A DNA stretch of 64,000 nucleotides from Rugamonas apoptosis (GTDB lineage Bacteria; Pseudomonadota; Gammaproteobacteria; Burkholderiales; Burkholderiaceae_D): the NCBI RefSeq assembly GCF_014042355.1, contig NZ_JACEZU010000015.1, forward strand, positions 1 through 64,000. The letters are read 5' to 3'. Below are positions 63,502-64,000 of this stretch, piece after piece; positions within the stretch are counted from its first letter, which is position 1; each line of letters begins with the position of its first letter. The translations under genes were made by a program, and so were the position numbers. A model generated the notes under the pieces. The model saw only the letters and a list, made by a program, of their open reading frames with translations, was not told the origin of the DNA and did not search any database.

Positions 63502-64000
63502 TCAGTCCGCGATGCGGCGCACTTCCACCGACTGCAGCCACTTCACGTGGCGCGGGCCGGTGCGCACGTCGCCGGACGACACCATGGCGATACGGCCTTC
63601 ATCGTCGTCCAGCGGCTTGCCTTCCTTTTCGAAATACACCAGCACGTCGTTGCCCAGCGGGGCGTTGTACAGTTCATTCCACGAGAAGATGGCCAGGTAG
63701 CCGTCGCTGGCCTTGGCCACCACGATGGTCTTGCGCAGGTCATGGTGGCCGGGCGCGGCGATGCTGGCCTGGTCCAGCAGGTCGCGCAGGCGCACGCCGC
63801 GCACATGTTCCAGCTTGCCCATGTTGGCGCCGCTCTGGCAGATCAGGGGCACGTCGCCCAGTTGCGCGGCCGGCAGGCGGCGCAAATCGGCCACCGTCAA
63901 ATGCAGCGGATGCTCGACGGCGCCGGTGACGGCGACGCTGGTGGTGACCAGGGCCGCCGGATTGGCTGGCTTGTTCTCGGCCAGCGCGGGCTGGCCCAGG
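63502..64000 (-). CDS. Sulfite-oxidase-like molybdopterin-binding protein (5' part beyond window)
   Basis: The last 166 residues are visible and the frame stays open at the window edge. The block TTSVAVTGAVEHPLHLTVAD followed by PLICQSGANMGKLEHVRGVR resembles the sulfite oxidase-type molybdopterin fold (PF00174), with the metal-binding Cys expected in LICQSG. DDDEGRIAMVSSGDVRTGPR near the end is common in small bacterial members. These are often exported oxidoreductases of unknown substrate. The start, any signal peptide and partners lie outside. Confidence 0.72.
   Translation of the reverse strand, partial: LGQPALAENKPANPAALVTTSVAVTGAVEHPLHLTVADLRRLPAAQLGDVPLICQSGANMGKLEHVRGVRLRDLLDQASIAAPGHHDLRKTIVVAKASDGYLAIFSWNELYNAPLGNDVLVYFEKEGKPLDDDEGRIAMVSSGDVRTGPRHVKWLQSVEVRRIAD

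Overview
The window reads as ordinary chromosome of a high-GC betaproteobacterium, most likely Oxalobacteraceae (Janthinobacterium, Duganella or Massilia group). The evidence is the 5S rRNA at the left edge, the gene families present, strong GC bias in third codon positions, and whole modules typical of that family. I see no phage, insertion sequence, integron, tRNA or CRISPR array. Coding density is high and no gene-free stretch exceeds about 300 bases.

Layout. 1-162: end of an rRNA operon (5S plus terminator). 290-3567: envelope genes (exported TPR protein, L,D-transpeptidase, PagL lipid A deacylase). 3707-9300: a 3-hydroxyisobutyrate-dehydrogenase-like enzyme, an M20 amidohydrolase, a molybdopterin oxidoreductase and a predicted lipoprotein aminopeptidase. 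9519-12998: two tandem long-chain acyl-CoA ligases. 13112-17421: an orphan antitoxin-like gene, a PhoD-type phosphatase, a YciA-type thioesterase and an Atm1-type ABC exporter. 17566-22291: a dicarboxylate/amino-acid symporter divergent from a glutamate/aspartate ABC importer. 22381-26628: pyrC, a DUF3025 gene, a Gfo/Idh/MocA oxidoreductase, an MFS transporter and a 38-residue membrane peptide. 26744-34673: recG, then the queA-tgt-yajC-secD-secF block. 34776-40497: a compact ethanolamine module (EutR-like regulator, permease, TorF-type porin, EutB, EutC). 40618-46336: small regulators, a GAF histidine kinase, an HDOD protein, a MarR pair and a DMT exporter. 46382-63473: an arginine-catabolism island. 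63502-64000: the 3' part of a sulfite-oxidase-like gene.

The right third is the most coherent system. An AraC/GlxA-type regulator resembling pseudomonad ArgR, a double-periplasmic-domain histidine kinase and a porin precede astC, two astA subunits, astD, astB, a 180-kDa NAD-glutamate dehydrogenase and astE. Together these encode import, succinylation and breakdown of arginine to glutamate and succinate, and onward oxidation of glutamate. A sequence matching the pseudomonad ArgR half-site (TGTCGC-N8-AA) overlaps the -35 position of a perfect TATAAT upstream of astC.

The less expected items are: a 102-bp imperfect-palindrome repeat present twice in inverted orientation 20.7 kb apart; two orphan histidine kinases of different input but the same kinase core; a shared C-terminal domain on the TPR protein and its co-transcribed L,D-transpeptidase; a lone Phd/YefM-like antitoxin; a coupled 38-residue membrane ORF; a possible leaderless HDOD transcript; and strong hairpins between genes inside several operons. 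I did not find a clearly new multi-gene defence or mobile system here.
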